Under the pieces are notes generated by a model that worked only from the letters and a program-made list of their open reading frames with translations, was not told the DNA's origin and did no database searches. Shown piece after piece: positions 51,141 to 63,500 of a stretch of DNA of 64,000 nt. Location: contig NC_058059.1 of the NCBI RefSeq assembly GCF_020085105.1, positions 20,769,042 to 20,833,041 on the forward strand. Direction: 5' to 3'. Positions within the stretch are counted from its first letter, which is position 1. Every line of letters begins with the position of its first letter. The stretch is from Siniperca chuatsi. Its lineage: Eukaryota > Chordata > Actinopteri > Centrarchiformes > Sinipercidae. The position numbers were made by a program, and so were the translations under genes.

Positions 51141-51233
51141 CATTCCAGTTAAATACTGCAAACAGGTTGAGGCACGTCACACACTAAGCTGTCTTGTAGA
51201 CACTTGCCTACATCTGAAGTCACCTGTAACACA
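51140..51233 (+). promoter_or_regulatory. Candidate glul core promoter and non-coding first exon
   Basis: TTAAATACTGC near 51149 could act as a TATA-like box, and AACACA|GTAAGT at 51233/51234 is a strong donor. An acceptor-like TTAAAG ends at 51801, seven bases before the glul start codon. Vertebrate glul genes have a non-coding first exon, so this arrangement fits, but it is inferred from motifs alone. Confidence 0.35.
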
Positions 51234-51807
51234 GTAAGTCCAATTATTTATCTATGTGTATTATATTTAATTTTATTTATATTTTATTTGATTTGTTGAA
51301 CAACATTGTGCAATCTGACAAATACAACTCTCATAATATGAGTTAAGAGTGTTTAAATTGTTGAGTTAAAAGTAAAACAAAAGGAAAGATGAAAAAAAAG
51401 ATTTGTGTAACAATAAAAATGTGATCGCAAAAAAAAAAGAAAAAAAGAAGCTGTATCTCCAGGTTTGGTATTTTCATGCAGGTTGGGTGAAGAGGGAAAG
51501 GAAGGAAATAAAATTGGAAAACTAAAGGAAAGAAAGACAAAAAGTAGAAGGAAGGAAGAAGGGAGGAAGGCACTTGATGTTGTGAAAAGTACAATAGTTC
51601 CCTCTGACATGTATTTGAGGGAAGTACAGTAAGTAACCAAGTACAGCAACTGTAGACCTAGTGACCCTAAAGAAGTGACTAATCCAGTGTGGAACATGGA
51701 TGAATGACGGGAAAACCTAGGACATAAACACCAGAGCTAACACGTCACATAATCTAATAAAAACATCGCCCTTGCATTGTATTCGGCCTCTCTGATTAAA
51801 GGTGAGC

Positions 51808-54800
51808 ATGGCATCGGTGTCGAACAGCTCCCGCCTCAACAAGACTGTGCGCCAGCAGTACATGAGCCTGCCGCAGGGAGAGAAGTGCCAGGTCACCTAC
51901 ATCTGGATCGACGGCACCGGAGAGGGACTTCGCAACAAGACCCGGACCCTGGACAGTGAGCCAAAGAGCATAGAAGGTAAATGGCCTCTCTTTATGATTT
52001 ACTATTTTTGGGGGTGAGTAGCAGTTGGCTTAAAACTGAATATTTTACTTAACTATATGGAGTTAGTTTTCACCCTTTAATTCTATACCCCTTACATTTT
52101 TCACATCAACATATAAAAGTAAAATATGCATGGAATTAGTTTAAAACAACTGAATTTGATCCTTCAGTCTGCTCTTAGATGAATAATTAAGGGATTTAAT
52201 AAATTAATTTACGGGATATTTAAGCTGTATGTCACCCAACCGAGCAAATGGCACTAAAATCAGAGATTACTGGGTGTGTGCCTAGATTACAGAATGATGA
52301 AGGCATTTGACAGGTCCTTTGAGGGATGTTTATCGACAAGTGAAAGAATTATTCAGAAATAAATACGAGAATAAGCTGTCAAGAGGTTTAACTCTTCAAC
52401 CGTACAGCGCTGTTGTCAGGGAGACACTCCATGGAAAGGGAGGGTTGCACATATTGTACACAACACAGGTGTAAGAGCATCCAGGTGCAAGCTCAATGAT
52501 ATGCAGGCTTAGAGGGAGAACAAACATTTGTTACTGTTCAGTAGACTACAGTCAAGCATTTCCATTCTCAGAAGGTTTAGCATGAGAACTCTGTCATTTA
52601 TCTTTTCTTCCCTCCTGTCCTTACCTCTTTGTTTCTTCGTCTGATCCGAAAGCATGGTAATCCCCAGTGGCGGCTGGTGGAAAATGTTCTAGGTAGGGCT
52701 GGCTGTGTTCAGCAAACATCCCAGTATGATTTAATTCAAAAACGTCCATGTATAAAAAAGGAATTACTACTTTACAGTTAAATATTTAACAATTATTTTA
52801 TTCCAACATAAAATAAAGCAGCAAGTGAGGACACATCAGGACATCTTATTTTGGTCACCCACACAGGCGAATTCAGTATAATATAAAACATGTAACAGAA
52901 CATGTTTATTTCTTGAGATGCCCCTGTGGACCTTGTTTTGTTGGGGAAACCAACAGGGAGGTAAAGATCAGGAGAAGTAAACATGGAGTGCAGTTAGTGG
53001 TGTTAAGATGCTGTTCAGACACTTGAATGCACAGAAGCATGGGAGGTGTAGAGATGGAAAAACTCCAGCAAACTTCTGCTTCAAAACTCTCTCTCACACA
53101 CACAAGTGAATTACATTTAATTATACTCAAAAAATAAATTGTGGGGTCCCTGACAACCAATACAAAACAGTTAACAGAAGGAAATACCCAAAAGAATAAC
53201 ATAAACAATCTTGTAAATATCAATTCAAGTCTCGCACATGGAAGAGATGAGATTTGTTTTAAAATGTCAACTATGGGCATCGCACAGAAACACACACTGG
53301 GGCTGAACATGAACAAATGTACACTACCAGGCTTGATACCTGCGTATTCACTGTCCATTTGAAGCCTGTAGCGCTGGTGTCGGTGGCTGGTAATGAACTT
53401 GAACCCCCGCTGTTGGATGTTACTGTTGGTGTCGATGTAGCTCAGCGCTCGGTTTGTTCCGTCTCCTCCAGCACGCTATCTACGGAGGCTACAAAATCCA
53501 CCAATCCCCTGAAAATGCCAGGGTTGTCCGAGGATTCACAAAGCCCCACAAAACTAAAGACAATCGGTTATTTTGGATTAAATGTGCCTGTTTTAATCCA
53601 CCTCCTCACTGGGTTTCCTCACCACAGTCCTGTGGCCGCCGTCCAGCAGCGCAGCGATTTTCGCTCGGCCTGATGTGGCTAACGTTAGCTGGACAGACTC
53701 ATCCACGGGCGTCCTGGTGTTCGCAAGCTTCCTTACTTTCTCAGACAGGTGCTTCATATCCCTCACTCCCGTAACTGTCCATGCTGGATCTGTTGTAAAA
53801 AAAAAAAATAAAAATTTAAAAAAAAATGCAGGCACGGAAAGCAAAATAAGGCATTAGCATGACTGTATCCAGCTAGCCAGGCCTTTCTGGCGGACCAGCT
53901 CCTTGGATCTTGGAGGAGTAGGTTAGTGCTCGCGCTCGCCATTGTCAGTTAAAATGGCGCCCGTAAAGGTCCTGACCTTCTAGCAGTGGCTCGCGTGGGG
54001 CGATAAAAATAATCGATCTGAGGAAGCTGATTGGCTACATTTTATGTCATAGTTCATATCTTTAGCTAAACTGCTACTCAGACCCGCCTCCTGTGAGCTG
54101 CTGAGACCCGCAGACGGGCGGATGGGACGTGTAGGAAAAGCATAAATGTTGCATCATATTTTACACATATTAATGTATTATTTAATGTATCATTATTAGT
54201 AGTAGCAATGGGATTTTTTGTTGCTCAAGGAGGGCGGCGCCCTATGCTCTCTGTTGGCCAGCCGCCACTGGAAATACCCAAAACAACAATAGCCTACATG
54301 TGCTACACCAGAGGCAAAAACTCTCTAATAACTTGTAAAGGAGTGTAATGTGATGTAATTTTTTCCATTGTGGTGTTTCTACTTTTAGTTAAGTAAAAGA
54401 TTTAAGTACTAACAATGTACAGGAAATTGGTAACATCAGAGCTAAAATAGTCTGTGTTTCATCGTACACAGACTGGCACAAATCCAATTCTGAATACTTT
54501 TTAGAATAAATGTTTTGATGATAATCTTCTGGGTAAATTGATCTTGTCAGATATTCCTGAGTGGAACTTTGATGGCTCCAGCACATACCAGGCCGAAGGC
54601 TCCAACAGTGACATGTACCTCGTGCCAGTCTGCATGTTCAGGGATCCATTCACCCTGGACCCCAACAAACTGGTCCTCTGTGAGGTCCTCAAATACAACC
54701 GCATACCTGCAGGTACACGTTTCACATTGCTCTTCATGTTTTTCTAACATAATTCTGTGGCGGTAGGACAGGACAAACAAGCTGTACTGGTTTTTGTCTT

Positions 54801-57800
54801 TACTATCTAGAAACTAACCATCGAGCGCACTGCAAGAAAGTGATGGACCAGGTTAAAGATCACTGCTTGTGGTTTGGCTTGGAGCAGGAGTACACGCTCT
54901 TGGGAGTGGATGGACATCCTTTTAGTTGGCCCTCAAAGGGATACCCAGCACCCCAAGGTGAATCAGCAGTCCTTTTTCTCTCCTCTTTGTTCATTGATGT
55001 GGAAGAAATATAAGGTACCACTGTTTGATAAGGCTTACCTTATAAAGGGTTTATAAGTTGTAGCTTAAATAATGGCTCATAGTTGGTTAATAAGTTATTT
55101 AGAGCGGCAATAAACCAAAAGGTTGTGAGAAATCCCTGATCTAGATCAAGAGCTGCAGAGCATCCAGAGCAATAGCATTTTATTAACGTTTATAACTACA
55201 GACTTAATTGATTATTGAAGTGGAAGGACTATTAATCAATGACTTACTAACATGTATCAATGTAGATCTGATGGCTTGTTAGAAGCTAAGAAACCCATAA
55301 CCTTTTTGTAATGATTCACTTTCTAATGGACCACTGGTTCCCAACCTGTCGGTAAAGGCCCCACAAAGAGTAGCAAGATAAATCTGCAAGGTCACATGAG
55401 GATTAACAATTTAGAAAATAAGAACATGAATCATTTCTGGTACACAAAATTATGTTAGACTTTTCTCAAATCTTTGCTTTTTTTCTTGTGAAATACTGAA
55501 ATGGAGAGTTTTACCTCCTCAGAACTCTAAAATGAATGAAATAATCTGAGAAGAGAACACCACATCACAAGTCAAAAAGGTTGGGAATCAGTGAAATAAG
55601 CCATCAAGTCTGCAGTTAGACGTAAATGATAGTAAGTCTCTAATAAAGAATTCTAAATCATCAAATCTGCAGTAGTCGTCGAGAAAAAGACAAAGTAAGT
55701 TATGCTGGACGAGCCAACAGTGTTTTTTACAAACTTGCAACACAAAGGTTTACGTTATAATGTCTTAATACTGATTTATAAGCATTCATATTTTTATTAA
55801 CCATTAATAAAGTAATTCATTACAACTCATAAACCCTTTTATAAGTGTCAATTAATCACAGGTTTATTACAGTATTTATAGGTACAGGTTTGTATTTATT
55901 TTGTCTTAACAAGCTTCCCATCATGTCACCCACTTTAAGGACCTTACTACTGTGCAGTGGGGGCAGACAATGCTTATGGACGGGACATTGTGGAGTGCCA
56001 CTACAAGGCCTGCCTCTATGCTGGGGTTAAAATTTTTGGCACCAATGCTGAAGTTATGCCATCTCAGGCAAGTGTCACCGTTATTCTAATGCACAGTGGG
56101 TAGAAAATGCTTTCACAATTTCCTTATTTCCCTCTTTTCTTTGCCTCTGCTTCTTCTCACTTCAGTGGGAGTTCCAGGTGGGTACCTGTGAAGGCATCGA
56201 GATGGGCGACCATCTGTGGGTTGCACGCTTTCTGCTGCATCGTGTTTGTGAAGATTTTGGGGTTGTTGCAACACTGGACCCCAAACCAATGAAGGGCAAC
56301 TGGAACGGTACTGGTTGCCACGCGAATGTCAGCACCAAGCAGATGAGGGAAGAAGGAGGACTGCAGTGAGTAAACATTTCCTTTAAAACATGAAATGACA
56401 GTAATTCCTAATTTTAAATGGTAACAGTCTTAATAATTTAGGATTCAATTATCCCAGCCAATGAAATATTGATAACGCACTTTGTCAAAAATTGGCTTAT
56501 ACATTGAATCCTGCTCATATTTGAGTATTTTGTCTTCCAAAAATGACATTTTCCTGATAACAAAGCCCACCATACATTTGACAGTGACACATTTTACAGG
56601 GACATATGCACCATTGAAATTTCTCTGAAGTTTCACAACCAATTTAATTTTCTTTCAAGACAAAATTTTGAACTTTTTAAAATGTTTTACATACTCAAAA
56701 AGTAAAAAGAAACAAAACCTTGGACTAATTAAGTCGATTATAGGATATGAGTCAAAGTGTTTCTGTAAATCCTGTAACTTAAAGCAGCTATAATCAACAT
56801 TTTTGCATTAACAATAGATCACATGTATGTGAAAGGTTTTGCTCCTAGTGTCAAACCCACAGATAATTATCCCCAGACTCTGCAGTTCCCCTCAGCTCTG
56901 CAGAACCTTATAGCAACTTTCAGCTCATTGTCTCGGTTTTCTGGCCCACAAGTTTTGGTTCAGTCTCATTGCTTTCATTAGCATTGTTTCCAGGGGCAAC
57001 AGGCAGCTATTTTTGGCAAGAAAAAGCTCTAACAACCCACTATGCACTACCTTTCCACCACCAAACGGCAGACAGACAAAGTTGGCAACTACTAGCTGGT
57101 GAACATAGTGGAGCATTTAGCAGCAAAAGAGTCAGACATTTCCCTCAGGAGTTGGTGGAGACCAAAAACAGAGCTAAAAAAAGAGTGAATATTGGATTTA
57201 CATTCATCAGGTGGCCAGAATAATGACTCCAAATGAATGTTAATGTTGCTTTGTATCTGCTGGATGTGTAAATAAGGAACTATTTGCTAACAAGTTCGCT
57301 ATATCAACTCAAGAGGTGATGTCAGTGTTTGTGTTAGCTACCAAGCCATGATTGTGAAATTCTTCAGTCATATCATTATAGGCTACTTATTCAGTCACTT
57401 ATTGATGCATGAACCTACTGTCTTGTGAAGTTCTGAAACGTTCATCATTTTAGTTTTTAAGCAGACAACATTTATGCACACACAGTCACTGCAGCAAACC
57501 TCCATATCCTAAATGTATCTGCTTTCCTCTGATGTCAGATACATCGAGCAGGCCATCAAGAAGCTGAGCGAAAAACACGCCGAGCACATCAAGGTGTATG
57601 ACCCACATGGAGGGCAGGACAACATCAGGCGTCTCACGGGCCACCATGAAACCTCCAGCATCGAGAAATTCTCTTACGGAGTGGCCAGCCGAGGCACCAG
57701 CATCCGCATCCCTCGCCAGGTGGGCCAAGAGAAGAAAGGCTACTTCGAAGACCGCCGTCCTGCAGCAAACTGTGACCCATACTGTGTGACGGCGGCCATC

Positions 57801-57824
57801 GCAAGCACCTGCCTGCTTGAATAA
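51808..57824 (+). CDS. glul: Glutamine synthetase (glutamate-ammonia ligase)
   Basis: Exons 51808-51976, 54551-54712, 54811-54957, 55940-56067, 56166-56365, 57539-57824 join in frame to 363 residues (human GLUL 373; this protein ends at TCLLE about ten residues early). The enzyme makes glutamine from glutamate and ammonia using ATP. Visible landmarks: [41 protein letters not shown], the metal and substrate glutamates in LEQEYTLLG and [16 protein letters not shown], the ATP/glutamate segment [25 protein letters not shown], and [14 protein letters not shown]. Start chosen at 51808: it aligns with the usual N-terminus and an in-frame extension would need an unproven upstream exon. The intron after exon 4 has a GC donor (CAG|GCAAGT at 56068). 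Teleosts have several glul paralogues; I cannot say which one this is. Confidence 0.96.
52664..54271. mobile_element. DNA transposon with perfect 14-bp terminal inverted repeats in glul intron 1
   Basis: CCAGTGGCGGCTGG (52664-52677) is the exact inverse of 54258-54271. The element is 1,608 bp. Its right third (53360-54260) is GC-richer than the flanks and contains the subterminal word GGCGGCGCCCTATG. I see no convincing transposase, and the longest internal frames on either strand have no domain I recognise, so it is probably non-autonomous. A clear target duplication is not visible. Superfamily undetermined. Confidence 0.75.
55000..55939 (+). other. glul intron 3, no gene seen
   Basis: AT-rich, with several copies of TTATAAG/CTTATAA-like words (55034-55050, 55830-55860). 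No exon or recognised transposon. Confidence 0.4.
56770..57240. repeat. Dispersed fish repeat in glul intron 5
   Basis: Contains AGCTGGTGAACATAGTGGAG (57094-57113), CATTTAGCAGCAAAAGAG and AGGAGTTGGTGGAGACCAAA (57147-57166), word series I know from non-autonomous repeats scattered through fish genomes. Only one copy is seen in this window, so the call rests on recollection. Confidence 0.5.
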
Positions 57825-58196
57825 GAAGACAAACAGGAGAGCAAGTAGGAGAAAGGTACCTGCTATGTAGCAAAATACCTGAGTTGAACCTTTGAAAAAC
57901 GTGCACTTGCAAGATGAAGAAATGAAGACATAATGTTTATTGTTATTTCTATATTACTAATTACAAAGTTTCTTGGCTATACATATCCATGAGCACAGAC
58001 AGCTACTTCTCCAATACTGTAACTATCCTTAGAAACGAGAAATTGACAAAATATTTAGCACAGCAGCTCTGTCAGAACTGGAAATAACGTTTTTTCTTTT
58101 TTTTTCTGATCATGCACATCGTGCATTTTGTGTTGCATTAATATAATATAATTATTATTTCTTAAACCTGGTGCTAGGCCTGCATGTGTGAAGTGA

Positions 58197-58202
58197 AATA
58201 AA
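58197..58202 (+). terminator. Polyadenylation signal AATAAA for glul
   Basis: AATAAA 373 nt after the glul stop, followed within 30 nt by a TGT-rich stretch (CTTGTCTGTGTTC), a classical downstream element. Confidence 0.7.
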
Positions 58203-58229
58203 GACACAATGATGCTGTACTTGTCTGTG

Positions 58230-60280
58230 TTCTTTCTTGCTTGTTTGTTTGTTTGCAAAATATCTAGAAAATAAAATATAAAATAAAATAAACACAACAT
58301 AAAACTAGATTTGGGCAATAAATCAATATCAGTACTGTAATATACTGGCTGAGATTTGATTAACGTAATATTGAGATATATTTAAAAAAATGTCTTTCAG
58401 CTTTGCCACAGTAAAGTTTCAGAATCAACAGTGAATCATTCTTATTGTTTGGTCATCATATTCACATTACAGATTATTTTGAAAGTGTCTCTTAAAGCAC
58501 CTAATGTGATTGTGATATTTGATTACAGTATATATTGATTTTGAAATATTTGTTTTAAAATATCACAATATTTGAGTTTGTCAGTTATTATTTCCATCTT
58601 GTTATTGCATCTATAAGATAATTTTCTATTGAATTTCCAGCAAAATAACTACAGTAGTGTTACAGATGTAAATGTCTTCTGGCAATTGTCCACCAGGTGG
58701 AGCCACTTGTATAATACTTATCTCACTGTGTCTCATCATTTAAACTATTGTGATTCACCACTCAGAACCACCAGACAAAAGGTCAGAGTGTCACAACAGA
58801 CCAGAGCCATCTGTCTGTCCACTTGAAGAATGGATGAGTGAGACGTGGTTTGAAATCATGAAGCATTAAAACCACAAAAAAGAACAACAACATATATGAT
58901 GTTTACAGGCAAAAAAGACATGAATGAGGTTGGCTAGTCATTATACTCTCAGTACTGGCATGGATTCACCTCAGCCTGATGCTCAGTGTACCTGACATAT
59001 GAGGTTAACATCTTATCCTGTTACTTCCTGACATATGATACTCTCACTTTCATCCTCGCACAGTCAAAACGACTCATTATTCAAGCTGTTTGAGGGGAGG
59101 TTTGTGCAACATGAGTAAACAAAAAAATTAGGAAGTCCTTAGACCAGATCAGATGCCTTCGCATACTAGATTTCTATGGATACAAGTAGTAACTTGGCAA
59201 CCGTGGTGTTTGTCTGTTGTCATGGAAACATCTGTCTCAAAGCATGTACCAGGAATATTAGCAGCCTGGTGAGATGACGACAGAGAAAGAGAGAGAGGAG
59301 AGAGAACTATTTTAATGCCTGTCTCTGTGGGTTTGATGTCATTTTTTCTTCCTCTGGTAAATGCAACATATTAAAGCTCCATGCTGAAAACTGTAAGTGA
59401 AGACAGTACAGGCTATCAACCTTTTCTGTGAGCTTTTTATGTACCACAGCCATCATAACATCTAACATCTGCTCCAGCTGCTGATGCTGCACATTCAGAC
59501 AGGAAGTACATTCAGAAACAGGAAGTACTTTCAAAGAGAGGAACTATATGCAGAGATAGGAAGTATATGCAGAGATGGGAGGTGTATGAGGCATTAGCAC
59601 TGTGGGACACGCTAATTTATATTGTGTTTTGAATATTTAGTGTGTTACAAAATTTCTCAGAAAGTGTGAAGTACCATCCTTCCTACTTCATTATTTTGGA
59701 AAGTACTGTCAGACATGAAATCTGCATTTGCAGTATGCTGAGAGATATTACAGTACAATTGAACACATGGATGAGTGCTATGTCCAAATTTCAAGTAGAT
59801 AACAGGATAAAGTTTGCATTTTGAACGACACTTCTTTGGCCTTTTTGATGATTAGAAGCTTGCCGACCAAGTTGTTTACGAAGTTTAAAAAATATGTTTT
59901 CGAAAAAAAATAAATGCACCTCTTGAAATAGCATCACCAACGATGGCATACCCCTTTAGTTTCACTGGTATTTGGAGCTCTGTATCCCTTTTCCCTCCCT
60001 ATTTTTTCCCCCCAGAGGGATCAACAGTCACACACACAAAATCATAAGCATGTAGAAAAATTTGTACAGGGAGGCGGATATTCTGTTCCATAAAGTCAAT
60101 TTGTTCAAGTCCCTCTATAAAGTTCATTACAAGCAGGTTTTAGATCCAGTTCGTTTAGATTTATGACTGAGAATTTCACCCAAAATGATCCTGCAACTGA
60201 ATTACATAAAAGAGCTTCACTTTCAGTCCGTAAACCACAGCACATCAGGTATCATCCCTCTCATTCAGTTGAATGGGTTG
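58230..60280. other. Spacer between glul and arrdc1
   Basis: No gene found. Holds AT-rich sequence to 58630, an AG-rich run at 59280-59308, short repeats of CAGARAYAGGAAGTA (59514-59580) and the paired RFX-like motifs listed separately. Confidence 0.45.
59194..59229. promoter_or_regulatory. RFX X-box-like palindrome
   Basis: GTTGTCATGGAAAC (59216-59229) differs by one base from a typical X-box palindrome (GTTGCCATGGAAAC), and a half site TTGGCAACC lies 15 bp before it (59194-59202). Located between glul and arrdc1. Motif only. Confidence 0.45.
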
Positions 60281-60286
60281 GCAAAG

Positions 60287-60294
60287 TGACGTCA
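60287..60294 (+). promoter_or_regulatory. Consensus CRE upstream of arrdc1
   Basis: Full palindromic TGACGTCA, about 100 bp before the arrdc1 start codon in a GC-richer promoter-like stretch. Suggests CREB/ATF-family control, not shown by sequence alone. Confidence 0.6.
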
Positions 60295-60391
60295 CTGGTC
60301 TCTAAGGGGGCTCGAGGCAGCAGGTGAGAGCGCAGCATTGCGTCCTAACTGCTTTCGAAGACGCACAGCGGTGGAGTACCGGAGCGGAGCC

Positions 60392-60509
60392 ATGGGAAAG
60401 CTTCAAGAATTTGATATCACTTTTACCAACAACAAGGTGGTTTACGGTCCGGGAGAGTCCATAAGCGGAACTGTGAAAATACGAACCGGCCACTCGCTGC
60501 AGTACAAAG
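60392..60509 (+). CDS. arrdc1: Arrestin domain-containing protein 1, first coding exon only
   Basis: The exon encodes 39 residues starting MGKLQEFDITFTNNKVVY, followed by GPGESISGTVKIR; it ends one base into the next codon at a GTAGGC donor. This is the first strand pair of the arrestin N-domain, and matches the ARRDC1 start (MGR-Q-F-I, VVYSPGE, L-GTV). ARRDC1 is a plasma-membrane adaptor that recruits ubiquitin ligases and ESCRT factors and drives release of ARRDC1-containing microvesicles; the PSAP/PPXY motifs needed for this would be in later exons beyond the window. The ATG context is GAGCCATGG, a strong start. Neighbouring arrdc paralogues are less similar at these residues. Confidence 0.88.
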
Positions 60510-63500
60510 GTAGGCTTTAATTCCTTCAACATTTTTTCAACAGAAGGGAGCGGAACAATTTTCACCGCCTGGTTGAGCGAAGGCTCGATGTAAATAAACT
60601 TTTCCTCTGTGACGGTGGACATGAGGAAGAATGGAGGACTTGAACACCAGCCGCTTGGTTGTTTGTCAGCCGGTTTAACGGCTCATTTTGTGACCGTGAA
60701 AGATTTGGTGGTGCTGCGGTGGAAGTGGACGGAGCGTTTCCAGCCGCGGCGGACTCACTGTGCTGCCGTGCCGTGTCAGCTAGCTGGTGCTGCTCGGTAG
60801 TCTGGTCGCTCGAAACCCACATCCTGGACTACATCCTGCTCGTTACAACATGTTGCTTCCATGCATTGTTTTTCACGAACCCTTGAAAAAACAGAAGCAT
60901 CCAAAAAAAGCAGATCAAACAGGTGTTATACACTTTATTGCTTTTAAAAAACGTATTTCTTTTCAGAAATCTATTCATGTTTGGGGAAGGGACATTCTTT
61001 TGGAGTTGCCATGGAAGTACACAAAGAATCTATTGTATGGAAGGGATCCTTGTGGGGATCAGAGGGCTGCTATCAGCTTTAACTAAAACAGCTTTTTCAA
61101 AGGGAGTCAGGCACAGAGGTATGTTAATTGACAGTAAATAAAGATGGCTTCTGGAAAGTGTAATGATGGATTTTTGGCAACATCAGGGTCAAGGTCTCAC
61201 AAACAGATTCACATAGTACATGAGTTTAGTGCAGCACCTGAAGGGAATGCACACCACTGCTATTACAATGGAACAACTATCCATTTCATTCATTTTAAAT
61301 GTGTGTAAAATAGCAGTGAAAAAATGGATTTATATTATATTTATATTTATTATATTTGCAAAAAAAAAAAAAAAAAAAACCCAGACACCTACTTACTAAA
61401 AAGGTGGTTGATGGTTTAAGGTTTTGTTGATTAAAACCAAAAACACAATTTGTCCTAAATTCCATGTCTTTAATTTTGTGGAGTTATTAGGCAGCATATC
61501 CCACCTGTATGTCAGACATAGTGAGATTAATTTGCCGTAATGCACAGGCTGACCTGAAGCAGATGGCGTTACAGCAGAGGTCAGAGCTCCTGCTGAGCTC
61601 TGTTACACTGTAAGGTCACACGGATGCGGCCAGTCTGTACCTGACATCAGGCGTTATTCACAATTTAAACTTGTGCTTATTAAGCTGCTGTGGTGAATGC
61701 GGGCCGACCTTGGAGCATGCAGACAGTAGGAGAGCTTCCCCAAGTCAAGTGAACAGCTCAATGAAAGTATTTTAAGATGCTGAAAAGAGCAAGAGGAGAG
61801 AGTTTGATGTTGTTTGACTGAGGGTTTGGATGGTTGGAGGTTTGTTGCCTTTACTGCTGGTCTGCCCATCCAGTTTCATTTCTCTGTAAGCTGTGAGTCA
61901 ATTTCACACCTGCATCAAAGTGGGAGAAACCACAATTTTTCAGCTTTCAGTCCTCTGTGCTCTGACAGATGTCGCAATTAATAGTAAAATGCCGATATTT
62001 AATTCATCATTTCAAAGTAAAGTGGTTTTTAAATTTGAAAACCAAATCAACATTAAAAAAACAAATCAAAACACATTTTGAGAGGAGTCAAACCATTCGC
62101 TTAATTTAACTGTATTGCTGCCTTTGGCTGCCACTCTTGACCCTTTACCAGACACCACTTTTGGGGTTGGTCCACCTAAATATTAGACCCTTGCCTTGAA
62201 TTTGAACACTGCTGTGTATTGTACCCCGATCATTTTTACGACAGACATGGATTCATTTTGAAAATGACCACAATGACAGAAAGGACGAGAGTCTGTATCT
62301 ATCCATTCACATATTACATGTTCAGAATTATGCAACTTTTCATAGTACCAGCAAGCAGTCTGTGAAAGTTCTACAATGTGCTGGACAGTGGGCGGTAAAA
62401 GGTTAAAACATTTGGACAAAAACAAAGTTTTCTCCTCCTTCTGCTGTGATAAATGTGTATTTACTATCATACAGTCGAGCCTGTGAAAGTGTGTTTTAAT
62501 GATGAACAAGGTCGTGTTGTTTTTGCCAGTTCCCTCACTCAGAGTCCTCCACTGACCTCTGGACGAAGGTACTCCAACCGAAGAGACTTGGGCTCCATGT
62601 TGGGCTTTCAGCGTGTCCGCTAATGTACTGTAAATGCAGAGGATGCATTATGTGTCCAGTGACATCACCCCACTCAACTAAGGCCGCCGATGATTCCATC
62701 AATCAGATGGCTTGAATCATGCTGTAGCAAGGAAATGTGTGCATGGCTGCTTTGTGTGAGCGTGAGAATTTCCTGTTTTTGTGTCTTGAGAAGAGAATAC
62801 AGAGGAGTTGTTGGTTGCTTACTGTAAATCTGTACACTTATTGTCTGCACAGTCAGAGTCTTTTCTTCATTTGATCTGTTTTCTGCATTTATTTGATTAA
62901 GGAAGTCTCATTAGGTTAGATGATGAGTCACAGGACAATAATCAGAGAAACCATTTCCACATACATAGAATTGCAATAATGATGCAGATTAAGAGTGGGT
63001 ACACTCCAGGGACCATTTTATCATTTTTATCAAAATAATGGATATCTATAAGTGCAAACAGTAACAAACATTTTAACTGAAGAGTGATTTTCCATCCTGA
63101 TTGTTCAATTACGCAGAGCAGTAAAATCTGGCCACCAAGCATTTGCCTTGAACACATATGGGACTATTGTAGTGCTTAATTAACCAGTTAATCATCAGAA
63201 AGTCAATCTTCCACAATTCTTCCGGTCTAGTCAGCTTTCCCATTTCCCGTCCAGTGGTCATGAGTCCCTGATAGTCGGTTTTCAAAGTGGCTATTTTCTG
63301 CCAGAAATGTGCATGGCTCCTGCGAAAAGCAGACTCCATCCTCAGATATTTGACCAAAGAGCAGCAGGACTGCCTGCACAATATCAAAGTGGACTCTAAA
63401 GTTTTGTTTCATGTCCTTTGAGTGTGTGTGTGTGTGTGTGTGTGTGTGTTCGTGTCTGGGTTGATAAGCCACACAGGCTATCCATTACATAGATTGTGGC

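Noticed and set aside
52906-53358. 150-codon minus-strand open frame in glul intron 1
   Set aside because: No domain, low-complexity hydrophobic composition, and it lies inside a transposon; no promoter or splice evidence.
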